A stretch of DNA of 46,921 bases from positions 1-46,921 of the forward strand of contig JADLAB010000040.1 in assembly GCA_020848455.1 (NCBI GenBank). The letters run 5' to 3'. Positions 35,412 to 42,598 of this stretch are shown here, one piece after another. Position 1 is the first letter of the stretch. Each line of letters begins with the position of its first letter. This DNA comes from Polyangiaceae bacterium. Its GTDB lineage: Bacteria > Myxococcota_A > Polyangia > Polyangiales > Polyangiaceae. The notes under the pieces were generated by a model. It saw only the letters and a program-made list of their open reading frames with translations, was not told the DNA's origin and did not search any database. Position numbers and translations under genes: made by a program.

Positions 35412-36164
35412 CTAGCCCGGCGCGCGCGTGGCGCGCAGATGCATGTAGGCCCAGAGCGCGCGCGGCAGGGCACGGGCGGCCAGCGCTTCGACCCCCGCGA
35501 CCGCGCTCGCGGCCCAGGCGCGCGCGGCGAGTCGCGGCAGGCCGAAGCGCGGGTGAAAGACGATGCGGTGCAGGGGCAGGGCCTGGTGGCGCGTCCGGGC
35601 CGTCACGACGAAGCCCGGCGCGAGCAGCCGCTCGAGGCGCGCCGGCGTGGACCGGAGCTCGCCGCGCTCGGCCCGCTGCGACAGCGCGTGCAGGAGGACG
35701 AGCGGGTTGCGGCCGCACGGCTCGAGCACGTCGAGCCGACCGCCCGGGCGGAGCACGCGCGCGATCTCGGCGAACGAGCGCTCGGGCGCCTCGAGGTGGT
35801 GGACCAGATCGCGCACGATGACCTGATCGAAGCTCCCGGACTCGAAGGGCAGGGCGTCGGCCGAGGCCGCCACGAAGCGGCAGCCCGGCAGCACCTCACG
35901 CGCGAAGGCGAGCTTGTCCTCGAACAGATCGACGCCCACGGCCTCGACGTCGGCGTCGCCGCGCGCGCCGAGGTGCACGAGGGTCGCGCCCTCGCCGCAG
36001 CCGAGGTCGAGCACGCGGCCCGCGAGCGGCAGGAACGCCGCGCGCACGAGCGCGCGCTCGCGCGCGGCGACGTAGGGGTGCTCCGTCTGCCACGCGAAGT
36101 GCTCGGGCGCGGCGGCGCCGAAGGCTTGTTCGAGGGCGCTCTTCGCGCGGCGGCTCGAGCTCAT
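35412..36164 (-). CDS. SAM-dependent class I methyltransferase
   Basis: The 250-residue protein has a Rossmann methyltransferase core: motif I VLDLGCGEGAT (51-61), an acidic motif II (VEAVGVDLFEDKL), the DALPFESGSFDQVIVRDLVHHLEAPERSFAEIARVLRPGGRLDVLEP block typical of Methyltransf_11/25 proteins. The C-terminal 90 residues (LPLHRIVFHPRFGLPRLAARAWAASAVAGVEALAARALPRALWAYMHLRA) are amphipathic and may bind membrane or a lipid-linked acceptor. Substrate cannot be deduced. It lies 13 bases after the fused methyltransferase-GT2 gene and 34 bases before the UPF0104 gene, so it is almost certainly cotranscribed with them. Confidence 0.88.
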   Translation of the reverse strand: MSSSRRAKSALEQAFGAAAPEHFAWQTEHPYVAARERALVRAAFLPLAGRVLDLGCGEGATLVHLGARGDADVEAVGVDLFEDKLAFAREVLPGCRFVAASADALPFESGSFDQVIVRDLVHHLEAPERSFAEIARVLRPGGRLDVLEPCGRNPLVLLHALSQRAERGELRSTPARLERLLAPGFVVTARTRHQALPLHRIVFHPRFGLPRLAARAWAASAVAGVEALAARALPRALWAYMHLRATRAPG

Positions 36165-36177
36165 GGCCGTGGGCGGC

Positions 36178-37695
36178 TCACCGCACCGCGCCCATGCGGA
36201 GCTTGGCGAAGCCGAACGCCGTCATCTTGAGCAGCATCCAGCCGTTCGCGAAGCGGCTGATCTTGGTGTCGCCGTAGGTCCGGTCGCGGTACCGCACCGG
36301 GAGGTCGACGATCTTGAGGTTCAGGCGCGCCGCCCCGAACAGGAGATCGAAGTCGCCGAAGGGGTCGAAGTCGCCGAAGAAGGCGCGCGCCGCGGCGATG
36401 CGCTCGTAGTCGCGGCGGTAGAGCACCTTGGTGCCGCAGAGCGAGTCCTTGATGGGCTGCTCGAGCAGCCACGAGAGCGCGGCCGAGAAGAATTTATTGC
36501 CGAGCAGGTTGAGAAAGCGCATCGCCTGCCCCTCCATCGGGTAGACGAGGCGCACGCCGTTGACGAACTCGCCCTTGCCGGTGACGAGCGCGCGGTAGAA
36601 CTTCGGCAGATCCTCGGGCGGCACCGTCAGGTCCGTGTCGAGGATCATGAGCACCTCGTTCCGGGCCGCGGCGAAGCCCTTGCGCACGGCGTCGCCCTTG
36701 CCGCGTCCGTCGCCCTGATCGACGAGCCGGAGCGTGAGCGGGCCGCGGTACTCCCGCATCACGGCCTCGATCTCGGCGCGCGTGCCGTCCTTGCTGCGGC
36801 CCTCCACGAACACGAGCTCGGTCGCCTCGCCCATCACCGGCGTGCGGCGCACCGCCTCCCGGATGTTGCCCTTCTCGTCCTTGCACGGGCAGATGACCGA
36901 CACGCTCGGCCAGCGCGCGACGGTGGGCTCGGGCGCGGCGCGCGCCACGAAGTAGTCGACGAGCGAGGCCTCGCGCAGGCCCGGGAGCTTGGCGCCGACG
37001 CGGTTGGCGAGCTCGCCGAGCACGGGCACCGCCGCCGGCAGGAGCACGTCCGTCCCGCGGCGCACCACCTCGTAACCCGCGAGCGCGAGCAGGTTCTCGA
37101 TGTCGTGCATCGACAGCCAGTTCTGCTGCGGCCACGGCGTCTTCAGGCCGACCTTCTCGGCGGCCTTGAGCACCGGCTCCCAGAGAAAGCTGTAGTAGGT
37201 GACGACGAGCCGCCCGCTCGTGCCCGAGAGCGGGCGCAGCCGCTCGAGCGCGCGCTGGATGTCGTCGAAGTGCCCGATGGCGTCGGACAGCACGATGGCG
37301 TCGAAGGGGCCCTCCGGCAGCGGGTCGCGCTCGACGTCGCACACGCGCAGATCGAGCTCCGGGTGGGCCTCGCGCCCGACCGCGATCATGCGCGGCGCGA
37401 TGTCGACGCCGACGCGCTCCTCGGCGTGCAGGGCCGCCAGCAGATCCGCCGTGCCGCAGCCGACCTCGAGGATGCGGGCGCACTCGGGCACCAGGCTCCG
37501 CACCAGGCGCCGCAGCTCGGCGGCGTACGCGCGGCTCACGCCGTTGCGGTGCACGCGCGACGCGGCGAGCGCGTCGTACCCGGCGACCTTGCTCTCGAGC
37601 CGCGCGCGCTCGCGGCGATCGAAGTCGCTCTCCGGCTCGGGCGTCGGCGCGGGCGCGGGCGCGCCTGCATTCGGCGCCGCATCGGGAGAAGCCAT
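36178..37695 (-). CDS. Fused methyltransferase-GT2 glycosyltransferase
   Basis: This 505-residue protein joins two enzymes. Residues about 35-250 are a class I methyltransferase (ILEVGCGTADLL at 75-86, GVDIAPRMIAVG, VLSDAIGHFDDIQRALERLRPL). Residues about 265-480 are a family-2 glycosyltransferase (VSVICPCKDEKGNI; VFVEGRSKDGT; GDAVRKGFAAARNEVLMILDTDLTVPPEDLPKFYRAL; KDSLCGTKVLYRRDY; KIVDLPVRYRDRTYGDTKI), close to dolichyl/polyprenyl-phosphate sugar synthases. The GT2 part lacks the multi-pass C-terminus of DPM-type fused transferases. A combined enzyme suggests coupled glycosyl transfer and methylation of one lipid-linked product. It is preceded by a 69-base gap from the GT-C gene and followed after 13 bases by a second methyltransferase gene. 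Confidence 0.9.
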   Translation of the reverse strand: MASPDAAPNAGAPAPAPTPEPESDFDRRERARLESKVAGYDALAASRVHRNGVSRAYAAELRRLVRSLVPECARILEVGCGTADLLAALHAEERVGVDIAPRMIAVGREAHPELDLRVCDVERDPLPEGPFDAIVLSDAIGHFDDIQRALERLRPLSGTSGRLVVTYYSFLWEPVLKAAEKVGLKTPWPQQNWLSMHDIENLLALAGYEVVRRGTDVLLPAAVPVLGELANRVGAKLPGLREASLVDYFVARAAPEPTVARWPSVSVICPCKDEKGNIREAVRRTPVMGEATELVFVEGRSKDGTRAEIEAVMREYRGPLTLRLVDQGDGRGKGDAVRKGFAAARNEVLMILDTDLTVPPEDLPKFYRALVTGKGEFVNGVRLVYPMEGQAMRFLNLLGNKFFSAALSWLLEQPIKDSLCGTKVLYRRDYERIAAARAFFGDFDPFGDFDLLFGAARLNLKIVDLPVRYRDRTYGDTKISRFANGWMLLKMTAFGFAKLRMGAVR

Positions 37696-37764
37696 GCCCG
37701 CCCTCCTACCATCGATCCTCGTGCCTCGGTAGTGCTGCGGCCGCCACGCCCGCGACCCGCTCCA

Positions 37765-39597
37765 TCACGGCGGCGGATCGCCCTCGGGCGCGATGCCCGC
37801 AACGGTTCCGAGCAGCTCCCAGCGGATGTTCGGCGAGCCCTTGAGCAGCCACAGGCCCTCTGCCTCGACGTAGTTCGCGCGCACGAACGCCGTGAGATCG
37901 TGGCGGAACCACCTCGTCTTCTGGACGTAGTCCGGGCGGAGCTCGGCTATCGAGTACTTTAGATCGTACTTGTTGTGGCCCGGGACGCTGCGCATGCCGC
38001 TGAATCCGGCGTTCGGATCCGCCGGCAGGCGTGCGATGCGCGCGTCGGTCTTGCCAAGGAAGTCGACGCCGAGGGCGCCGGCGTAATAGGGGATGACGCC
38101 CGCCCAGAGCACGCCGAGCCGCGCTTCGGGCTTGGCGAGGCGAGCGAGCGCGACTCCGATGCCGACGAGCTTGTGGTTGGCACCCGTGAGGTAGGCCGGC
38201 TGGCGGAACGTCTGTTGCGCGAGGAAGGCCGAGTCGGCACGGCACAGGAGCACGCCGAGCGCGACGACGGCGCACGCCCCGCTCGCCTCCACCGAGAGCA
38301 GCGCGCCACCGCCGAGTGGCTCACGCCGGCGTTCGAGCCACCCCCGCAGTCGGTCGAAAGGCGCCACGATGCCGAGCCTGGCCGCGGCGAAGAGCATCGG
38401 GACGTACGGAGCCGGGATGCGCCAGTAGAGCCATGGGTCGCCCCCCACCCACACCTGGTAGACGACGACCGACACGGGCAGGGCAACGACCGCAACCGTT
38501 GCGCACTGGAACGCGAGCGCGAGCCCCACGCCCGACAGCGCGAAGAGCAGCCACGTGTGCTCCAGGAATCGCCCGACGAACACGGCGCCGTCGCGGAGGC
38601 GCGCCCCGAGCGGCAGCCCGGTGAGCTTCAGCACGTAGGTGTTCGGCAGCCACTCGCCGTAGTAGGCGAGGCGGAGCCCGACGTTCGCCGCCACGAGCAC
38701 CGCTGCGAGCGCGACCTCGCGGAGCGCGATCCCGAGGCCCGCCCGGCCGAGCATGAAGGCTCGCACGGCGAGCAGAAGAGTCACCTGGACGAGCGCGTCG
38801 GGTCGCGTCCAGAACAAGAGGCCGCACAGGATGGGGAGCCCGAGGACGACCCGCCGGTCGCGCCCGCGCTCCAAGAGCGTCGCCGTAGCCGCCGCCGCGA
38901 GCGCCGCGAGCAAGCTCGTCTCCATGCCGAGCAGCGACCAGTAGGGCAAGGGGTAGTAGAAGAGCGTCGCGACGAACACGGCCGCCGAGAGGCCCCTCCG
39001 AACGGCGCGCGGTTGACGCGCGAAGAGCTGCTCGGCGATCCGGCGCGTGAAGAAGGCCGTGACGACGACCAGCGCGAGGCCGGTCACCTGGACCGCGAGC
39101 ACGGCGTACGACTTGTCGAAGACGGCCGTCGCGCCGCTCATGAGGAACATCATGAGCGGGCTCGTGAAGCCCTCCAGGCGCTCGCCCGGGTTCCACACGC
39201 ACCCGGCGCCGTGCGTGAAGTTCCACGCGTAGCGCATCGTGATCATCGCGTCGTCGAAGAGCGAATAGTAGACGCGGCCGTCGGGCCCACGCGTGGATGA
39301 GAGCTCGATGAAATGGACGCCCCACGCGAAGAAGGCCGCGATGGCGAGGCCGAGACAGCCGCCCAGGACGAGCCGATGGGTGCGTCGGCGGGCCGCGGTC
39401 GGGGGCGCGACGACGCGCCGGCGGCCGAGGGCGAGTGCGGCGACTGGCGCCGCGCCGAGCGCCAGCGCGAGCGTCCCGAGCGCGTACGCCCCGGCGTGCG
39501 CGCCGAGCTGCCACAGCACCCACGCGCCGACGACGCCCGTGAAGCAGCCGAGCTCTGCGAGCCCGGTCCAGGCTGGGCGCCACACGTCGACCAGCAT
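37765..39597 (-). CDS. GT-C-type membrane glycosyltransferase (AftB-like)
   Basis: This 610-residue protein has about ten predicted transmembrane helices. The first large extracytoplasmic loop includes SLFDDAMITMRYAWNFTHGAGCVWNPGERLEGFTSPL (about 112-148): paired Asp and a following Arg and Glu at positions used in GT-C enzymes for lipid-phosphate sugar donors. A second shared block is YWSLLGMETSLLAAL. These match the AftB-like arabinofuranosyltransferase or GT-C group better than GT39/GT83. It would use polyprenyl-phosphate sugars, which suits the GT2 gene downstream. The ATG 39597 sits one base after the stop of the frameshifted methyltransferase (TGA-C-ATG). Position is therefore operon-internal. 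Donor and acceptor are unknown. Confidence 0.78.
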   Translation of the reverse strand: MLVDVWRPAWTGLAELGCFTGVVGAWVLWQLGAHAGAYALGTLALALGAAPVAALALGRRRVVAPPTAARRRTHRLVLGGCLGLAIAAFFAWGVHFIELSSTRGPDGRVYYSLFDDAMITMRYAWNFTHGAGCVWNPGERLEGFTSPLMMFLMSGATAVFDKSYAVLAVQVTGLALVVVTAFFTRRIAEQLFARQPRAVRRGLSAAVFVATLFYYPLPYWSLLGMETSLLAALAAAATATLLERGRDRRVVLGLPILCGLLFWTRPDALVQVTLLLAVRAFMLGRAGLGIALREVALAAVLVAANVGLRLAYYGEWLPNTYVLKLTGLPLGARLRDGAVFVGRFLEHTWLLFALSGVGLALAFQCATVAVVALPVSVVVYQVWVGGDPWLYWRIPAPYVPMLFAAARLGIVAPFDRLRGWLERRREPLGGGALLSVEASGACAVVALGVLLCRADSAFLAQQTFRQPAYLTGANHKLVGIGVALARLAKPEARLGVLWAGVIPYYAGALGVDFLGKTDARIARLPADPNAGFSGMRSVPGHNKYDLKYSIAELRPDYVQKTRWFRHDLTAFVRANYVEAEGLWLLKGSPNIRWELLGTVAGIAPEGDPPP

Positions 39598-39598
39598 G

Positions 39599-40332
39599 TC
39601 AGCTCCGCGCGGCCACGCAGAACACCGAGAGCCCCCAGGCCGGCCGGTAGCCACGCGCGACGAGCGCGAGCTCGACGTCGAGCACGGCGCCGAGGGCCGC
39701 CGCGAGCGGTCCCGAGCGGGGGGAGGCCTGCTTGCCGCCTTGCCCAGGGGCGAACCGGCGCTCGAGCGACCAGGCACCGCGAGCGGCGACGGCGACCGGG
39801 AACAGAAGGTGGTTGAAGTAGGCGGCGGTCACCAAGCGCAGCTCCGCCGGCAGCGCCGCCGCGAACGAGGCGCGCGTGTAGCGCCGGAAGTGGTGGAGCG
39901 CGCGGTCGTGCGCGCTGAAGAGCCACGGGTACGCCGGCACCGTGGCGACGAGGATGCCGCCGGGGCGGAGGTGGTCGCGCACCCAGTCGAGCGCCGCGCG
40001 GTCGTCCTCGATGTGCTCGAGCACGTCGAGCGCGCAGAGGACGTCGTAACGGTGGTCGAGCGCGAAGGGCACGGGGTCGGTGTAGAGCGCCCGTGCGACG
40101 CCACCGGCCGCGATGGCGCGCTGCCCCGCGGGGTTGACCTCGCTCGCGTCGACCGCGCCGAACGCCGCGAGGGCTGGCAGGTTCTGGCCCACGCCGGCCC
40201 GATTTCGAGCAGCTCGAGCGGTCCAGCGTGGGGCCGGTGGCGGCGGACGAGATCGACGACGAGGCGCGTGCGACCGATCCTCAGCCAGTCGGCCGCTTCG
40301 TCGGCGTACTGCTGATAGGCCTCGGCGTGCAT
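39599..40332 (-). pseudogene. Class I methyltransferase split by a one-base frameshift
   Basis: Two frames together encode one normal methyltransferase of about 244 residues. The N-terminal part (MHAEAYQQYADEAADWLRIGR, then LVVDLVRRHRPHAGPLELLEIG) starts at ATG 40332; the rest (AGVGQNLPALAAFGAVDASEVNPAG, ALDVLEHIEDDRAALDWVRDHLRPGG, HHFRRYTRASF) is in the next frame. Motif I would read LEIGAGVGQ if one C were added to the run at 40198-40200 (plus strand). No other lesion is seen, so a base deletion or a sequencing error in a homopolymer is the cause. Tight linkage to the GT-C start argues for a functional gene in the ancestor. The methyl acceptor is unknown. Confidence 0.88.
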
Positions 40333-40474
40333 GGCTGGCCGGTGTTAGCACGACGCGTCCTTCGACGGGGGCTTCCGCGCGGACGGTCGTTCAGGGCGCC
40401 CCCTCGTCGGGCTCGGCGGCACAGGGCTTGCCGTCGGGCTGGGCCCGGGCTCGGGCGCGGGCGCCGGCCCCAGC

Positions 40475-40504
40475 CCACGACGCGCCACGACGCGCCACGA
40501 CGCA
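40475..40504. repeat. Tandem 10-bp repeat (CCACGACGCG), three units
   Basis: Two perfect CCACGACGCG units and a third ending in A instead of G lie in the 191-base interval between the small helical protein gene (stop at 40524) and the split methyltransferase. Function unknown; no other feature was recognised in the interval. Confidence 0.9.
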
Positions 40505-40523
40505 GAAGCTCGCAGAGGTGCGC

Positions 40524-40868
40524 TCAGGCGGCCGGTTTCTTCGCCTTGCGCACGCTGCGCTTGAACTTCGCGAGCTCGGCCTGAGCGGATTTGTCGTTCC
40601 GGAAGGCACCGCGCGCGGCGTTCAACGCGGCCGCAAAGCGCTCGTAGCGCTGCGCCTGTGCGATGCCGAAGGCCTCGTGGAGCTTGTTCCACTGGATCTC
40701 GAGGGCGTCATGCGCCGAGCGCTCCGTGCGCTGCCCGGCCGCATCCGTCCCGAGCTGCGCCGTGTCCACGCCGCTGAACGCCCAGCCCTTCTGCTGGAAC
40801 AGCGCCGCGAGGTTCGCGAGATCGTCGTCGAAGGTCTTCGGCGGGTAGTAGGTCTTCTTCGGTGCCAC
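40524..40868 (-). CDS. Small basic helical protein of unknown function
   Basis: The 114-residue protein begins VAPKKTYYPPKTFDDDLANLAALFQQKGWAF and is otherwise predicted helical, ending in a Lys/Arg-rich tail (KFKRSVRKAKKPAA). I do not recognise the family; the start block looks conserved-type rather than random. GTG 40868 is chosen over the upstream ATG at 40904 because TGGAGGGC, a strong ribosome-binding site, precedes it by 5-8 bases. It lies at the edge of the GC-rich core, upstream of the glycan cluster, with 191 bases separating them. The basic tail might bind nucleic acid, but nothing else supports that. It is probably monocistronic. Confidence 0.65.
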   Translation of the reverse strand: MAPKKTYYPPKTFDDDLANLAALFQQKGWAFSGVDTAQLGTDAAGQRTERSAHDALEIQWNKLHEAFGIAQAQRYERFAAALNAARGAFRNDKSAQAELAKFKRSVRKAKKPAA

Positions 40869-41054
40869 GCGCCCTCCAGTCAGCCGCCCTCTGCGGCAGC
40901 CCAAAGGCTAGCATGAGGCAGCCGCACTCTTCAACGAGGCACCGGCGAGGCTCCGGCAACGAGACCGAAGGCAAGACGGTGGCGCGTGAGCTCTATATCG
41001 CGACAGAACGGCTGCTTTGCTAGGCAGCACGATCGCTGGAACAGGCAGACGTGC

Positions 41055-41068
41055 TGCTTCATGAAGCA
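41055..41068. promoter_or_regulatory. Perfect 14-bp palindrome TGCTTCATGAAGCA
   Basis: The sequence reads identically on both strands and could form a 7-base-pair stem or bind a dimeric protein. It lies 17 bases before the ATGCAG repeat block and 390 bases from the next gene, so neither operator nor terminator function is demonstrated. Confidence 0.4.
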
Positions 41069-41084
41069 ATCAATAGGTTTCGCG

Positions 41085-41210
41085 ATGCAGCCGCGGCGCA
41101 TGTACCATGCAGCCTAGATGCTTCACTGAGCAATGACGAGGCATCGCGATGCAGTCTTGGTGCATCTTGATGCAGCCGAGGTGTTCCGATGTGCAGTCCA
41201 GGGCATCGAG
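41085..41210. repeat. Degenerate ATGCAGYC/GGTGCATC repeat block
   Basis: ATGCAG recurs at 41085, 41107, 41149 and 41170, with a related ATGTGCAG near 41189; several copies are followed 8-12 bases later by GCAT or GCATC, so many units are imperfect inverted repeats (GATGCA...TGCATC). It marks the left border of the AT-shifted region. Origin unknown. Confidence 0.5.
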
Positions 41211-41458
41211 GGCGTGCGCGGGGGGCCCGGCGAGGTGGGGCGAGGTAGGGGCGAGGCAGCGGCGGGGTGGCCGGCGGCGGCGTGGCTCTGCGGGTGGCGT
41301 CGACGAGAACAGTCCGTCGGTTGACGAGGGTGCCTGGCGAGCACAGAGTTGCGACCTGCCTGGGACCGGTGCGGGTGGCCGCTGGCTAATTTGTCGTTGG
41401 GTGGAGCGTTCCTTCAGCGACGCCTCTCGATTGAGCCCGCGTCACGGACGCCGTTGCC

Positions 41459-42073
41459 ATGAGCCTTCAAGATCTTCGAGGTGACCTTGCCGTCCGCGAC
41501 CGCACGGCGCGGTTTCGGTCGTATCTCCGCAACCTGTCCAGGGATGACCGCCGTACCTTCTTCGCTCTTGCGCGCAACAAGCCGGGTCCCGGACGCCCAG
41601 TAGAGGATCCGTTGCGTCACGGTTTTTGCGCGATCGAAGACGCGCGGCACGACTTCAGGATCGCGGGAGACCAAGACCAGTGGCCCAGGTTCGATGAACC
41701 CACCGCGCTGATCGAGCAAGTGGTTGCGCTTACCCATCGCGTATCAGGCCATCACGCCGTGTACATCGGACGCACCTACGTGCGCACCGGCAAGGTGGGC
41801 TTTATGGACCGCTGGTCGCGCGCTCAGCGCGAAAAAGGAGCCGAATACGCAAGAGTGCTTGGGATTGTGCCACGCGCGCTCGTCCAAAGAATTGAGGCTC
41901 TGGCGATTGCGCTCGTCAGGTGCTGGGACTCCTACGACGCGTTGTGCACTGATAACGACGTCTTGGGCAGCCCCGGCTCTATTACTGACGATGAGCACCA
42001 CGGTCTCTACATGTGCTTACGACCGCTCACGACACGTGGCCTTTGGCCAAATTTCGGGGCACTACCTTTTTGA
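41459..42073 (+). CDS. Hypothetical protein, possible GIY-YIG-like domain
   Basis: This 204-residue ORF has clear amphipathic helices at its start (RFRSYLRNLSRDDRRTFFALARNK) and a block HHAVYIGRTYVRTGKVGFMDRWSRAQREKGAEYARVLGIVPRALVQRIEALAIALVR (about 97-153). VYIGRT followed by an Arg and a helical Glu-containing segment resembles a GIY-YIG nuclease core, though the first GIY half is replaced by HHAV. The C-terminus has CTDNDVLGSPG and a TRGLWPN segment. Codon use is less GC-biased than in the left part of the window. It converges with the integrase remnant. Function remains hypothetical; I would not call it a nuclease without a profile search. Confidence 0.55.
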   Translation: MSLQDLRGDLAVRDRTARFRSYLRNLSRDDRRTFFALARNKPGPGRPVEDPLRHGFCAIEDARHDFRIAGDQDQWPRFDEPTALIEQVVALTHRVSGHHAVYIGRTYVRTGKVGFMDRWSRAQREKGAEYARVLGIVPRALVQRIEALAIALVRCWDSYDALCTDNDVLGSPGSITDDEHHGLYMCLRPLTTRGLWPNFGALPF

Positions 42074-42099
42074 TTGGTGCCGTGCGTATCCGGTACTCT

Positions 42100-42420
42100 T
42101 CGGAGCGTGACTTCGGCCTCGAGCAGATGGGTGGCGTAGCTGTGACGCAGGGTGTGAATCGAAGAGTCCTTCTTCAAGCCGCACGCCTGGCGCACGGCGA
42201 TGAAGGTCTTCTGCAGCGTCGTTTCGTGCAGCGCCTGCGGCCCGTCACGCCGCACGAATAGCAGCGACGAGTCGACGCGCGGCCGCTCGAGCTTCCAGTA
42301 GCGGTGCAGGCGCGCGACCAGGCGGCGCGGCAGCGGGATGCCCCGGTCGCGTGCTCCCTTGCCGTCGCGGACCCACACGAGCAGGCGCTCGGCGTCGATG
42401 TGCCCCCCTCTCCACGAAGT
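42100..42420 (-). pseudogene. Tyrosine recombinase/integrase C-terminal remnant
   Basis: The minus strand encodes GHIDAERLLVWVRDGKGARDRGIPLPRRLVARLHRYW, then SLLFVRRDGPQALHETTLQKTFIAVRQACGLKKDSSIHTLRHSYATHLLEAE. These are the central beta-sheet Lys region and the H-x-x-R box (HTLRHSYATHLLE) of integron/IS91-associated-type tyrosine recombinases. The N-terminal core-binding domain and the first catalytic Arg are missing upstream of about 42420, and the usual H/W box and catalytic Tyr are missing after the ATHLLEAE block near 42110. It is therefore inactive debris, about 105 residues of a normal 280-400. It marks past mobile-element activity at the left side of the AT-shifted segment. Confidence 0.82.
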
Positions 42421-42598
42421 TGCGCATAAGGAACATTCTGTAAACTTGTCCGCATGTTAGCGTACGCCTGCTCCGGTCTGGGGCTTACGCGGGCGGCCAC
42501 TTTCGAGGCAAGGCCCGCGTCACGGCCCCCCGGCGGGCCACCCACGAACGCCGTGCTGCCTTGCGTGTTGCACTTGGTTCACCTAGCCTCACCGCTGA

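Larger units (their letters stand above)
40869..41458. other. Intergenic region at composition boundary
   Basis: These 590 bases contain no convincing gene; short ORFs here overlap on both strands and have no homology I recognise. Base composition changes from very GC-rich to mixed in this stretch. A 14-base palindrome (41055-41068) and five degenerate ATGCAG units (41085-41210) are the only patterns found. A promoter for the ORF at 41459 may be present but is not recognised. Confidence 0.6.
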
